Assembly: GCF_002080455.1 (NCBI RefSeq)
Contig: NZ_CP020555.1
Coordinates: forward strand, 4,084,001 to 4,148,000
Direction of reading: 5' to 3'
DNA length: 64,000 nt
From: Streptomyces sp. Sge12
GTDB lineage: Bacteria > Actinomycetota > Actinomycetes > Streptomycetales > Streptomycetaceae
This document shows positions 1-8,918 of this stretch, piece after piece. The position numbers and the translations under genes were made by a program. How positions within the stretch are numbered: the first letter of the stretch is position 1; every line of letters starts with the position of its first letter. The notes below the pieces were generated by a model. That model was not told the origin of the DNA and ran no database searches. It was given only the letters and a program-made list of their open reading frames with translations.

Positions 1-1125
1 GTTGTGGGCGCCCGCCGAGGTGGCGACGTTGACGATCGAGGGGTCGATGGCGCCGTCCACGGGCCAGGAGAAGTCGGTGGACACCGGGACGTGCAGGACC
101 GTCTCGACGGCCTGCTTCGCCTTGTCGGTGGCCGGGCGCAGCTGGCCCAGGGTGCCCGAGACGTCCTTGCCGTGATGGGCGAGGGAGGCGAGGTCGGGGT
201 CGGCGAACGGCAGGGCGACGACCTTCTTGCCCTGGACGGCGGCCTCGAGGGAGCTCAGCCACTGCTCGGCTACGGCCCTGTTCTTGCCCTGGACGGGCTT
301 GCCGCCCGGGGTGCGGACCCGGTAGCCCTTGGTCATCGCGTCGACCGTGTAGAGCAGGTCGGGGTCGATGACCCAGGTGATAGGCAGGTCCTTGCCGAGG
401 GTGACCATCTGCTCCAGGCGTCCGCCCGACCTGAGCTCGTCCGCGAGGGAGTCGTCGAGGAAGACCGGGGTCTGGAGCTCGTCGGAGCCCGTCTCCGCCG
501 TCACGCGGGTGGTGGAGATCAGCGGCCAGACGTAGGTGAGCTGGGAACGCTTGGCAGCGGCCTCGGGCTGCCAGGGCAGGAAGGTCCGCTTGATGCCCAG
601 GACCTGCTCGGACGGCCGGCTGTCGGTCACCCCCGACAGGGAGACCCCGAGCGGGTAGACGCCGTCCTTGTCCAGCTCCAGCTTGTTCACCGGGATCGTG
701 AGCGTGAACTGCTGGCTGATCTTGGACGGAAGGGAGGCGATTTTCACCGCGTAGGCCGGGTCGATCTCGCCCGGGTCGGCGCCGGCCCGGAAGCCGGTCC
801 GCTCCGCCGCCTCGTCGATGGACGAGCGGTCCGTGAGCGCGGGCCCGACGCGCAGGCCGACGTGGGCGTCGGTGATCGTTTCGGAGCCGGTGTTGAGCAC
901 GGTGCCCTGGATCGTGAGGGTGTCGCCCTTGACCGGCGCCGTGGGGGCCATGGAGACCAGCTGGACATCCACGGACGAGGCCTGCGCGGCCTCGGCCGGG
1001 GGCGCGGGAGCGTAGATCAGCGCGGCCAGCACGGGCGTCCCGGCGAGCAGGACGATCGCGCGCCGCAGCCACCGGCGCCGGACAGGAGCGGGTGATGCCC
1101 CCTGGATGTCTGCCGCCTCGGCCAC
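1..1125 (-). CDS. DUF6049 family membrane-anchored protein, N-terminal part
   Basis: Read by hand on the minus strand from GTG at 1125; an in-frame TAG two codons upstream fixes the start region. The 375 visible codons stay open to the window edge, so the C-terminus is missing. After a short Arg-rich stretch (about residues 12-23) comes one hydrophobic segment (about 24-38), then an extracytoplasmic Ala/Thr/Val-rich domain. This matches the DUF6049 family that precedes the murJ/mviN gene in Streptomyces. Function is unknown; cell-envelope work is inferred from that usual neighbour. It is divergent from the CCA-adding enzyme gene. Confidence 0.8.
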   Translation of the reverse strand, partial: MAEAADIQGASPAPVRRRWLRRAIVLLAGTPVLAALIYAPAPPAEAAQASSVDVQLVSMAPTAPVKGDTLTIQGTVLNTGSETITDAHVGLRVGPALTDRSSIDEAAERTGFRAGADPGEIDPAYAVKIASLPSKISQQFTLTIPVNKLELDKDGVYPLGVSLSGVTDSRPSEQVLGIKRTFLPWQPEAAAKRSQLTYVWPLISTTRVTAETGSDELQTPVFLDDSLADELRSGGRLEQMVTLGKDLPITWVIDPDLLYTVDAMTKGYRVRTPGGKPVQGKNRAVAEQWLSSLEAAVQGKKVVALPFADPDLASLAHHGKDVSGTLGQLRPATDKAKQAVETVLHVPVSTDFSWPVDGAIDPSIVNVATSAGAHN

Positions 1126-1309
1126 GCGCTAGCCCGTCCCTCGAAGTGTCAGTGGTCGTCTTTTGTGCGTCTACGCATGGTAACGAGGCCCGCTGTGTGC
1201 GAGTGCCGCGCCTTGCTCCACATGATCGGTCTCGGGGCGGGGCGCCGTGTACCGGGGGCCCGTAAAACGCGGCGGCCCCCGGCGGGCCGGGCACGTACCC
1301 TTTTCTGTT

Positions 1310-2776
1310 GTGCCGAACGCCAACGAAGACAACCCCAGTGCCCTGAGTCAGGTGCAGCTCCGCGCAGTCAGTGAACTGCTGCGGGTCGCTCCTGTCGCCG
1401 ACGAGCTCGGCCGCCGGTTCCAGGAGGCGGGCTTCCGCCTCGCCCTGGTCGGTGGGTCCGTCCGCGACGCGCTGCTGGGGCGTCTCGGCAACGATCTCGA
1501 CTTCACCACCGATGCCCGACCCGAGGACGTTCTGAAGATCGTCCGGCCGTGGGCGGACTCGGTGTGGGACGTCGGCATCGCCTTCGGCACCGTCGGGGCG
1601 CAGAAGAACGCCCGCGTCGGGGACGTCGTGCGGAACTTCCAGATCGAGGTGACGACGTACCGCTCGGAGGCCTACGACCGGACGTCGCGCAAGCCCGAGG
1701 TCTCCTACGGGGACTCGATCGACGAGGACCTGGTCCGCCGGGACTTCACGGTCAACGCCATGGCCCTGGCCCTGCCCGAGCAGCAGTTCATCGACCCGCA
1801 CGGCGGTCTGGAGGACCTGGCCGCCGGCGTGCTGCGCACTCCCGGAACCCCGGAGGACTCGTTCTCGGACGATCCGCTGCGGATGCTGCGGGCGGCGCGG
1901 TTCGCCGCGCAGCTGGACTTCGAGGTCGCCCCGGAGGTCGTGGCGGCCATGAAGGCGATGTCCGAGCGGATCGAGATCGTTTCCGCGGAGCGTGTCCAGG
2001 GCGAGCTGAACAAGCTGATCCTGTCCGCCCACCCGCGCAAGGGTCTGGGACTGCTGGTGGACACGGGGCTGGCCGACCGGGTGCTCCCCGAGCTGCCGGC
2101 GCTGCGGCTGGAGAGTGACGAACACCACCGGCACAAGGACGTCTACGACCACTCGCTGATCGTGCTGGAGCAGGCGATCGCGCTCGAGGAGGACGGTCCG
2201 GACCTGGTCCTGCGGCTCGCGGCCCTGCTGCACGACATCGGCAAGCCCCGCACCCGCCGCTTCGAGAGCGACGGCCGGGTCTCCTTCCACCACCACGAGG
2301 TGGTGGGCGCGAAGATGACCAAGAAGCGGCTCACCGCTCTGAAGTACAGCAACGACATGGTCAAGGACGTGTCCCGGCTGGTGGAGCTGCACCTGCGCTT
2401 CCACGGGTACGGCGACGGGGAGTGGACCGACTCGGCGGTGCGGCGCTACGTCCGTGACGCCGGCCCGCTGCTGGAGCGTCTGCACAAGCTGACCCGGTCC
2501 GACTGCACCACCCGCAACAAGCGCAAGGCCAATGCCCTGTCCCGCACCTACGACGGGCTGGAGGAGCGCATCGCGCAGTTGCAGGAGCAGGAGGAGCTGG
2601 ACGCGATCCGGCCCGACCTGGACGGCAACGAGATCATGCAGGTGCTCGACGTGGGCCCGGGCCCGGTGATCGGCAAGGCCTACGCCTTCCTGCTGGAGCT
2701 GAGGCTGGAGAACGGGCCGATGGAGCGCGACGCGGCGGTCGTCGCGCTCAAGGAGTGGTGGGCCACGCAGGCCTGA
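1310..2776 (+). CDS. pcnA: CCA tRNA nucleotidyltransferase
   Basis: A 488-residue class II nucleotidyltransferase that adds or repairs the CCA end of tRNAs in the cytoplasm. The N-terminus has the signature GGSVRD and the catalytic pair in NDLDFTT (about residues 47-66); an HD domain motif LLHDIGKPRTRR lies near residue 307. The frame is open back to 1247, but GTG at 1310 gives the usual N-terminus. A TACCCT hexamer 8 bases upstream and the lack of a Shine-Dalgarno sequence suggest a leaderless mRNA. Length fits actinobacterial homologs. Confidence 0.93.
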   Translation: MPNANEDNPSALSQVQLRAVSELLRVAPVADELGRRFQEAGFRLALVGGSVRDALLGRLGNDLDFTTDARPEDVLKIVRPWADSVWDVGIAFGTVGAQKNARVGDVVRNFQIEVTTYRSEAYDRTSRKPEVSYGDSIDEDLVRRDFTVNAMALALPEQQFIDPHGGLEDLAAGVLRTPGTPEDSFSDDPLRMLRAARFAAQLDFEVAPEVVAAMKAMSERIEIVSAERVQGELNKLILSAHPRKGLGLLVDTGLADRVLPELPALRLESDEHHRHKDVYDHSLIVLEQAIALEEDGPDLVLRLAALLHDIGKPRTRRFESDGRVSFHHHEVVGAKMTKKRLTALKYSNDMVKDVSRLVELHLRFHGYGDGEWTDSAVRRYVRDAGPLLERLHKLTRSDCTTRNKRKANALSRTYDGLEERIAQLQEQEELDAIRPDLDGNEIMQVLDVGPGPVIGKAYAFLLELRLENGPMERDAAVVALKEWWATQA

Positions 2777-2796
2777 GGTACGAACGGCGGGGCGAT

Positions 2797-2810
2797 GTTT
2801 CACGTGAAAC
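2797..2810. other. parS site (ParB-binding)
   Basis: Perfect 14-bp palindrome GTTTCACGTGAAAC, the Streptomyces parS consensus. It lies between the convergent pcnA and MFS genes and is the first of a pair 43 bp apart. Confidence 0.95.
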
Positions 2811-2839
2811 ATCGCCCCGCGCGGATCCTCAGAGCTGAT

Positions 2840-2853
2840 GTTTCACGTGAAAC
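2840..2853. other. parS site overlapping the MFS stop codon
   Basis: Perfect GTTTCACGTGAAAC. Read on the minus strand, the TGA inside the palindrome is the stop codon of the MFS gene, so the site is partly coding. Confidence 0.95.
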
Positions 2854-4111
2854 GTCGCTCCTGCCGGGCCAGCAGCACCGCGGTCGCGGCGTAGAGCGCG
2901 GACACGATGAGGATCAGGATCACGGAGCGCCCGTCGGTGGGCAGCATCAGGGAGGCCACCGCCGCCGCACCGACGAATGCCACGTTGAACAGAACGTCGT
3001 AGACCGAGAAGACACGGCCGCGGTAGTCGTCGTCCACCCGGGACTGCACCTCCGTGTCCGTGGCGATCTTGGCGCCCTGAGTGGCGAGACCGAGTACGAA
3101 CGCGGCGACCAGCATCGGTCCCGGGGCGAAGAACAGGCCGAGGGCCGGCACCAGGACCGCGGAGCCCGCGGAGCAGACGGTGATCCAGCCGAGGGGGCCC
3201 AGCCGGCCCACCACCCAGGGGGTCACCACGGCGGCGGCGAAGAATCCGGCCCCGGAGGCGCCGACGGCGACTCCCAGCACGGCCAGCCCGTCGGACTCGT
3301 TGTCCGACCAGGCGTAGCGGCAGAGCATCAGCAGCATGACGAACAGGGCCCCGTAGCAGAACCGCATCATGGTCATCGCGGCGAGCGCGCGGGCCGCCTC
3401 GCGCCGGGAGGCGAGGTGCCGCAGGCCCTCCGCCATGCCCCGCACGGTGAGGGCGACCCCTTCGGCGACCGAGGGGTGGGCGCGGCCGGCGGGGTGGTCG
3501 GGCCCGAGCAGCCCGATGGCCAGCTGCAGGGAGACGAGGGCCGCACAGAGGTAGAGCCCGGCTCCGAGGAGGACGACGAGCGCGTTGGAGTCGGAGGCCA
3601 GCAGCCGGACGAGGAAGGCCAGCCCTCCGCCGGCCACCGCCGCGAGGGTTCCGGCGGTGGGGGACAGCGCGTTCGCGGTGACCAGCTGATCGGGTCCGAC
3701 GACGCGGGGCAGCGATGCGGCGAGCCCGGACAGCACGAAGCGGTTGACGGCGGTCACGGACAGCGCGGAGGCGTAGAACAGCCACTCCGGCACCTGCGCG
3801 ACGATCAGCATCCCGGTGACGCAGGCGAGGAAGGCGCGCAGCAGATTGCCGTAGAGGAAGACCTGGCGGCGGCGCCAGCGGTCGAGCAGCACTCCGGCGA
3901 AGGGGCCGATGACCGAGTAGGGCAGCAGCAGTACCGCCATGGCGGAGGCGATGGCCGCCGGCGAGGTCTGCTTCTCCGGGGAGAAGACGACGTAGGTGGC
4001 GAGTGCGACCTGATAGACGCCGTCCGCGGCCTGCGAGAGCAGCCGTACGGCGAGCAGGTTGCGGAAATCCCTCAGGCGCAGGAGTACGCGCAGATCACGT
4101 ACGACAGGCAT
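2843..4111 (-). CDS. MFS transporter
   Basis: A 422-residue major facilitator protein with about twelve hydrophobic segments. The N-terminus MPVVRDLRVLLRLRDFRN leads into the first helix and a typical RWRRRQ loop follows helix 2 (a variant of the MFS loop 2-3 motif). Substrate unknown; the family is mostly proton-driven drug or metabolite exporters. ATG at 4111 is chosen; GTG at 4126 is an alternative that would lie directly against the upstream hairpin. The frame stays open into the ino1 region, but that extension is not plausible protein. The gene ends inside a parS site. Confidence 0.85.
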   Translation of the reverse strand: MPVVRDLRVLLRLRDFRNLLAVRLLSQAADGVYQVALATYVVFSPEKQTSPAAIASAMAVLLLPYSVIGPFAGVLLDRWRRRQVFLYGNLLRAFLACVTGMLIVAQVPEWLFYASALSVTAVNRFVLSGLAASLPRVVGPDQLVTANALSPTAGTLAAVAGGGLAFLVRLLASDSNALVVLLGAGLYLCAALVSLQLAIGLLGPDHPAGRAHPSVAEGVALTVRGMAEGLRHLASRREAARALAAMTMMRFCYGALFVMLLMLCRYAWSDNESDGLAVLGVAVGASGAGFFAAAVVTPWVVGRLGPLGWITVCSAGSAVLVPALGLFFAPGPMLVAAFVLGLATQGAKIATDTEVQSRVDDDYRGRVFSVYDVLFNVAFVGAAAVASLMLPTDGRSVILILIVSALYAATAVLLARQERRFT

Positions 4112-4130
4112 GAGGGCAAGGGTCACATAC

Positions 4131-4169
4131 GCGGAGGGTCCCCGGGCACATTGCCCGGGGACCCTCCGC
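4131..4169 (-). terminator. Strong hairpin between ino1 and the MFS gene
   Basis: Perfect 18-bp stem (4131-4148 with 4152-4169) and a 3-base CAT loop, with no U-tract. It probably ends ino1 transcription, so the MFS gene may need its own promoter or depend on readthrough. Confidence 0.8.
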
Positions 4170-4215
4170 GGAAGAACAGCCGAAGTCCAGTTGTCAGTAA
4201 GACCCTTGGGTTCGG

Positions 4216-5298
4216 TTAGCGCTCGACCTCGCCCTTGATGAACTTCTCGACGTTGGCCAGGGCCTCGTCGTCGAAGTACTGCACCGGCGGGGACTTCATG
4301 AAGTAGCTGGACGCCGACAGGATCGGGCCACCGATACCGCGGTCCTTCGCGATCTTCGCGGCACGCAGGGCGTCGATGATGACACCGGCCGAGTTCGGGG
4401 AGTCCCACACCTCGAGCTTGTACTCGAGGTTCAGCGGGACATCACCGAAGGCACGACCCTCGAGGCGGACGTAGGCCCACTTGCGGTCGTCGAGCCACGC
4501 GACGTAGTCGGACGGGCCGATGTGGACGTTCTTCTCGCCGAGCTCACGGTCGGGGATCTGCGAGGTGACGGCCTGCGTCTTGGAGATCTTCTTCGACTCG
4601 AGGCGGTCGCGCTCGAGCATGTTCTTGAAGTCCATGTTGCCGCCGACGTTGAGCTGCATGGTGCGCTCAAGACGGACACCGCGGTCCTCGAACAGCTTCG
4701 CCATCACACGGTGCGTGATGGTGGCGCCGACCTGCGACTTGATGTCGTCGCCGACGATCGGGACACCGGCCTCGGTGAACTTGTCCGCCCACTCCTTGGT
4801 GCCGGCGATGAAGACCGGGAGAGCGTTGACGAAGGCGACCTTGGCGTCGATGGCGCACTGCGCGTAGAACTTCGCAGCGTCCTCGGAGCCGACCGGCAGG
4901 TAGCAGATCAGGACGTCGACCTCGCGGTCCTTGAGGACCTGGACCACGTCGACCGGAGTCTCGGCGGACTCCTCGATCGTCATGCGGTAGTACTTGCCCA
5001 GACCGTCGTAGGTGTGGCCGCGCTGAACGGTCACACCGGCGTTCGGGACGTCGCAGATCTTGATGGTGTTGTTCTCGCTGGCGCCGATGGCGTCCGAAAG
5101 GTCGAGGCCGACCTTCTTCGCGTCGACGTCGAACGCGGCGACGAACTCGATGTCACGCACGTGGTAGTCGCCGAACTGGACGTGCATCAGACCGGGGACC
5201 TTGGCCGCCGGGTCGGCGTCCTTGTAGTACTCGACGCCCTGCACCAGCGAGGCGGCGCAGTTGCCTACGCCGACGATGGCTACGCGAACCGAACCCAT
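4216..5298 (-). CDS. ino1: Inositol-3-phosphate synthase
   Basis: A 360-residue NAD-dependent myo-inositol-1-phosphate synthase that isomerises glucose 6-phosphate, the first step to inositol lipids and mycothiol. The N-terminal Rossmann motif VAIVGVGNCAASLVQG (residues 5-20) binds NAD. The conserved NVGGNMDFKNML segment lies in the middle and the C-terminus has YFMKSPPVQY. ATG at 5298 follows a GGGAGC ribosome site; the longer open frame to 5406 runs into the PadR gene and is not used. It lies 49 bp downstream of the PadR gene on the same strand, which suggests co-transcription. Confidence 0.95.
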   Translation of the reverse strand: MGSVRVAIVGVGNCAASLVQGVEYYKDADPAAKVPGLMHVQFGDYHVRDIEFVAAFDVDAKKVGLDLSDAIGASENNTIKICDVPNAGVTVQRGHTYDGLGKYYRMTIEESAETPVDVVQVLKDREVDVLICYLPVGSEDAAKFYAQCAIDAKVAFVNALPVFIAGTKEWADKFTEAGVPIVGDDIKSQVGATITHRVMAKLFEDRGVRLERTMQLNVGGNMDFKNMLERDRLESKKISKTQAVTSQIPDRELGEKNVHIGPSDYVAWLDDRKWAYVRLEGRAFGDVPLNLEYKLEVWDSPNSAGVIIDALRAAKIAKDRGIGGPILSASSYFMKSPPVQYFDDEALANVEKFIKGEVER

Positions 5299-5347
5299 TC
5301 CGGTTGCTCCCTGTTTGTTCTCGGACGAGGTCTGCGAGCTGCAGGCC

Positions 5348-5950
5348 TCATTTTTCAGTTTCGTCGGACGGACCGGTTCGTCTCCGATCCCGTCCCGCCC
5401 GCTCACTCTCGATGAGCTCGTTCAGCCAGCGCACTTCGCGCTCCACGGACTCCATGCCGTGCCGCTGCAGCTCGAGCGTGTAGTCGTCGAGGCGCTCCCG
5501 CGTCCGGGCGATCGAGGCGCGCATCTTCTCCAGACGCTCCTCCAGCCGGCTGCGGCGGCCCTCCAGTACCCGCATCCGCACGTCTCGTTCGGTCTGGCCG
5601 AAGAAGGCGAAGCGGGCGGCGAAGGACTCGTCCTCCCAGGTGTCGGGGCCGGTGTGGGAGAGGAGCTCCTCGAAGTGCTCCTTACCCGCGGCCGTCAACC
5701 GGTAGACGATCTTGGCGCGCCGCCCTGCGAGTGAAGCGGCGAGAGCGTCCTCCGGGGCGTTGCCCGGTTCTTCGATCAACCAGCCGTTGGCGACCAGCGT
5801 CTTGAGGCAGGGGTAGAGCGTCCCGTAGCTGAAGGCTCTGAACACCCCCAGCGAGGTATTGAGCCGCTTGCGCAGCTCGTAGCCGTGCATGGGGGATTCG
5901 CGAAGCAGGCCGAGGACGGCGAATTCGAGGATGCCTGAGCGTCTGCTCAT
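5348..5950 (-). CDS. PadR family transcriptional regulator
   Basis: A 200-residue PadR-type repressor. The winged-helix domain (about 1-85) carries the typical ILEFAVLGLLRESPMHGYEL start and the FSYGTLYPCLKTL recognition region. The rest is a charged coiled coil (about 115-190) for dimerisation. It sits just upstream of ino1 in the same direction and may control it and itself; a 21-bp inverted repeat in its own promoter region is a plausible operator. Ligand unknown. Confidence 0.9.
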   Translation of the reverse strand: MSRRSGILEFAVLGLLRESPMHGYELRKRLNTSLGVFRAFSYGTLYPCLKTLVANGWLIEEPGNAPEDALAASLAGRRAKIVYRLTAAGKEHFEELLSHTGPDTWEDESFAARFAFFGQTERDVRMRVLEGRRSRLEERLEKMRASIARTRERLDDYTLELQRHGMESVEREVRWLNELIESERAGRDRRRTGPSDETEK

Positions 5951-5991
5951 CCGCCTGCCTCTCCTCCGCCCCAGAGTCTTTATACCGAGCT

Positions 5992-6012
5992 GATGTATCG
6001 ACTCGATACATC
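5992..6012. promoter_or_regulatory. Inverted repeat, probable PadR operator
   Basis: Arms GATGTATCGA and TCGATACATC around one central base, perfectly symmetric, 41 bp upstream of the PadR start. ATGT and ACAT ends are typical of PadR-family boxes. Autoregulation is inferred. Confidence 0.65.
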
Positions 6013-6226
6013 CAGACGATAGAACGGGGCGCTCTGATCGACAAGGGGAGACGTAGTGACCGGTGTCACATCACCGATTCGCACCAGGCAGGTTGCCTGA
6101 TTTGGGGTGAACTTCGGCACTGGGCGCGTTTTGAGCGTGCGTAGTCTGTGGGGCGATGACACCGGGGGGGACCGGAATTAATCTGCCGCTTCCAGGCCAC
6201 TCGCCTGCCCGAGGAGTAGTCGTTCG

Positions 6227-8824
6227 ATGAGCGAGCACCGCCGCAAACCGCCGCACCCCGAGGGTGGTGGACGCGCCTCAGCCCGCCGCGCCGCCCAACA
6301 GCGCCCCGGAAGGGGCCCGGCCGGGCGTGACGTCCCCACGGCGTCGCACAGCGGCCCCTACGCGCCGCAGCCCGGCCGAGGCAGCCGTGCCGATGGCCGC
6401 CGGGCTGCCCAGAGAGGGACCGCAGGCCGCGGCAGAGGTGCCGCCGCGCGCGGTGCCGGGCGCCCGGACAAGCGGCTCATCAACTACCCGCGGTCCGACA
6501 GGGACGGCTGGAAGCGCTTCGTTCCGTCCTGGAAGTTCGTCTCCGGCACGGCTCTGGGCTTCTTCGCGGTGATCATCGCGGGTGCCGGTATCGGCATCGC
6601 CATGGTGAGCACGCCCGACCCGAACAAGGCCGCCCAGGCGCAGAACAACGTCTTCTACTGGGCCGACGGCAGCCAGATGGTCGCGACGGGCGGTTCGATG
6701 AACCGGCAGATCGTGCCCATCTCCAGCATCCCCCGGTCGATGAGGGACGCTGTGATCTCGGCGGAGAACGAGTCCTTCGAGACCGACAAGGGCGTGGACC
6801 CGATGGGCATCGCCCGCGCCGTGTGGAACATGGCCACGGGCGGCTCCACCCAGGGCGGCTCGACCATCACCCAGCAGTACGTGAAGAACACCTACCTGGA
6901 CTCCGACCAGACGCTGAAGCGGAAGGCCACCGAGCTCTTCATCGCGATAAGGCTGGGTGTGTCCGAGGAGAAGGACACGGTCCTCGCGGGCTACCTGAAC
7001 ACCGCCTACTACGGCCGGGACGCCTACGGGATCCAGGCCGCGGCCCGCGCCTACTTCGGCAAGGACAGCCAGGACCTCAACCCCGCCGAGTGCGCCTTCC
7101 TGGCCGCCGTGCTGAAGGGCCCCAACCTCTACAACCCGGACGGCGGCATCGGCGCCTCGGCCACCCCCGCCCTCAACGAGAAGCGGGCCCGGGAACGCTG
7201 GGCCTGGGTGCTGGACCGCGAGGTCGAGGTCGGCCGGATGGACAAGTCCGAGCGTGCGAAGTACACGGACGCGGACTTCCCCCCGCGCGCCGAGTCGGAG
7301 TCGACCCGCGGCATGACCGGCCAGATCGGCTACCTGGTCGACACGGCCAAGGCGTACGTGATGAAGACCAAGGGCATCACGCCCGAGCAGATGGCCCTGG
7401 GCGGCTACCGGATCCGGACCACCTTCCAGAAGCCCAAGGTGGACGCCCTGGTCAAGGCGGTCGAGGACACCCGCAACGGGTTCATCGACGAGAAGGCACG
7501 CCCGGACACCGACACCTTCGTGCAGTTCGGCGGGGCCTCCGTGGACGTGAAGACCGGAGCCATCGTCGCGCTGTACGGCGGCCCGGGCTGGGACCACAAG
7601 TACTTCAGCAACAACGCCAACACCAGCGGTGTCCCGGTCGGCTCGACCTGGAAGCCGTACGTGCTGGCGGCGGCGATGGAGTACGGCACCCAGAACTCCA
7701 AGGGCAAGGGCATCTCGGTCGACAGCAAGTACCAGGCGAACGACCTCACGGTGATCAACAACCGGGAGGGCAGGCCGCTGCGGGACGCCTCGGGGAAGCC
7801 CTTCAAGCAGAAGAACGAGAGCCCCACCCCCTTCGGGTACGTGACCCTCAACGAGGCGATGGAGAAGTCCATCAACGTCCCGTTCGCCCAGCTCGTCTTC
7901 GATGTCGGTCACGACAAGGTCAGGGCCCTGGCCAAGTCCACCGGCATCCTGGAGGAGTCGATGAACCCGAACCCCGACGCCTCCTGGGCCCTCGGTACCT
8001 CCACCCCCAGCGCGATCCGGATGGCCGACTCGTACGCGACCTTCGCCGCCTCCGGCACGCACCGCGAGCCGTACTCCGTGACCGAGGTCGCGAAGAACGG
8101 CGAGCAGCTGTCCGGCTTCGAGAAGCCCAAGGACCAGCGGGCGATGGACAGCGCGATCGCGGACAACATCACCGAGGTCCTGCAGAACGTCGTCCAGAAC
8201 GGCACCGCGACCAAGGTCAAGAAGCTGGGCCGGCCGGCCGCCGGCAAGACCGGCACCACGGACGAGAACAAGTCGGCGTGGTTCGTCGGCTACACCCCGG
8301 AGCTGTCCACCTCGATCGTCCTCTTCCGCACCGACCCCAACTCGGCGGACAAGAAGCTGATCTCCATGAACGGCGTGGGTGACATCCCCTCCATCCACGG
8401 TGGTGACATCCCGGCCGTGATCTGGACCGAGTACATGCGCGACGCGCTCAAGGACGTCCCGGTCACGAAGTTCCCGGAGGCCGAGGACCTCGGCGTCACC
8501 GCCGACTCCGCCGGTGCCCCCTCCCCCTCGCCGTCGACCGTCGCCCCGCCGTCGCCGTCCCCGTCGACGATCCCGCCGAGCTCCCCGCCGCCGTCCCCGT
8601 CCCCGTCCAAGGGCGGCCGGCCGTCCTGCCGGCCGTGGGAGCTGTACTGCGACCCGGAGACCACGCGGGGCACCACCAACGGAGGCGCGAACACCGGCAC
8701 CAGTACCGGGACCGTCGCCGGGAACACCGGTGGAGCCAGCGGATCACCGTCCCCGTCGCAGTCGGGCCGGCCGGGCCGCCCGGGCGGCATCACCGGCGGG
8801 ATCAGCGACTCCGACCAGGAGTGA
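6227..8824 (+). CDS. Bifunctional class A penicillin-binding protein
   Basis: An 865-residue peptidoglycan synthase. A basic, disordered cytoplasmic head (1-95) is followed by one membrane helix (about 103-127). The GT51 glycosyltransferase domain has catalytic Glu180 in AENESF and GGSTITQQYVKNTY. The transpeptidase domain has Ser473 in STWK, SIN at 548-550 and KTGT from 674. The last ~100 residues are Pro/Ser-rich with an isolated CRPWELYC element, then Gly/Thr-rich. GGAG precedes the ATG. It polymerises and cross-links peptidoglycan outside the membrane. Confidence 0.95.
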   Translation: MSEHRRKPPHPEGGGRASARRAAQQRPGRGPAGRDVPTASHSGPYAPQPGRGSRADGRRAAQRGTAGRGRGAAARGAGRPDKRLINYPRSDRDGWKRFVPSWKFVSGTALGFFAVIIAGAGIGIAMVSTPDPNKAAQAQNNVFYWADGSQMVATGGSMNRQIVPISSIPRSMRDAVISAENESFETDKGVDPMGIARAVWNMATGGSTQGGSTITQQYVKNTYLDSDQTLKRKATELFIAIRLGVSEEKDTVLAGYLNTAYYGRDAYGIQAAARAYFGKDSQDLNPAECAFLAAVLKGPNLYNPDGGIGASATPALNEKRARERWAWVLDREVEVGRMDKSERAKYTDADFPPRAESESTRGMTGQIGYLVDTAKAYVMKTKGITPEQMALGGYRIRTTFQKPKVDALVKAVEDTRNGFIDEKARPDTDTFVQFGGASVDVKTGAIVALYGGPGWDHKYFSNNANTSGVPVGSTWKPYVLAAAMEYGTQNSKGKGISVDSKYQANDLTVINNREGRPLRDASGKPFKQKNESPTPFGYVTLNEAMEKSINVPFAQLVFDVGHDKVRALAKSTGILEESMNPNPDASWALGTSTPSAIRMADSYATFAASGTHREPYSVTEVAKNGEQLSGFEKPKDQRAMDSAIADNITEVLQNVVQNGTATKVKKLGRPAAGKTGTTDENKSAWFVGYTPELSTSIVLFRTDPNSADKKLISMNGVGDIPSIHGGDIPAVIWTEYMRDALKDVPVTKFPEAEDLGVTADSAGAPSPSPSTVAPPSPSPSTIPPSSPPPSPSPSKGGRPSCRPWELYCDPETTRGTTNGGANTGTSTGTVAGNTGGASGSPSPSQSGRPGRPGGITGGISDSDQE

Positions 8825-8849
8825 TCCGCACCGCCGCTCCGTGAAGCGA

Positions 8850-8884
8850 GGAAGGCCGTCGCACCGTCCGTGCGACGGCCTTCC
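8850..8884 (+). terminator. Hairpin after the penicillin-binding protein gene
   Basis: Perfect 15-bp GC-rich stem (8850-8864 with 8870-8884) and a 5-base loop, 25 bp past the stop. The next gene starts 35 bp later, so this separates the two transcripts at least in part. Confidence 0.8.
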
Positions 8885-8918
8885 CCCATGTCCGGCCCGG
8901 TACGGCAGGATGAGCCCC

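Noticed and set aside
4016..4145. Longer start for the MFS protein within the ino1 region
   Set aside because: The extra N-terminus would be antisense-like, basic and without homology-like features, and would run through the terminator hairpin.
2795..4219. 474-residue plus-strand open frame starting MFHVKH
   Set aside because: It begins inside parS and is antisense to the MFS gene; its composition is Gly/Arg/His-rich as expected for a shadow frame in high-GC DNA.
6278..8398. 706-residue antisense frame over the penicillin-binding protein gene
   Set aside because: Val/Gly/Arg-rich shadow; the sense gene has all catalytic motifs.
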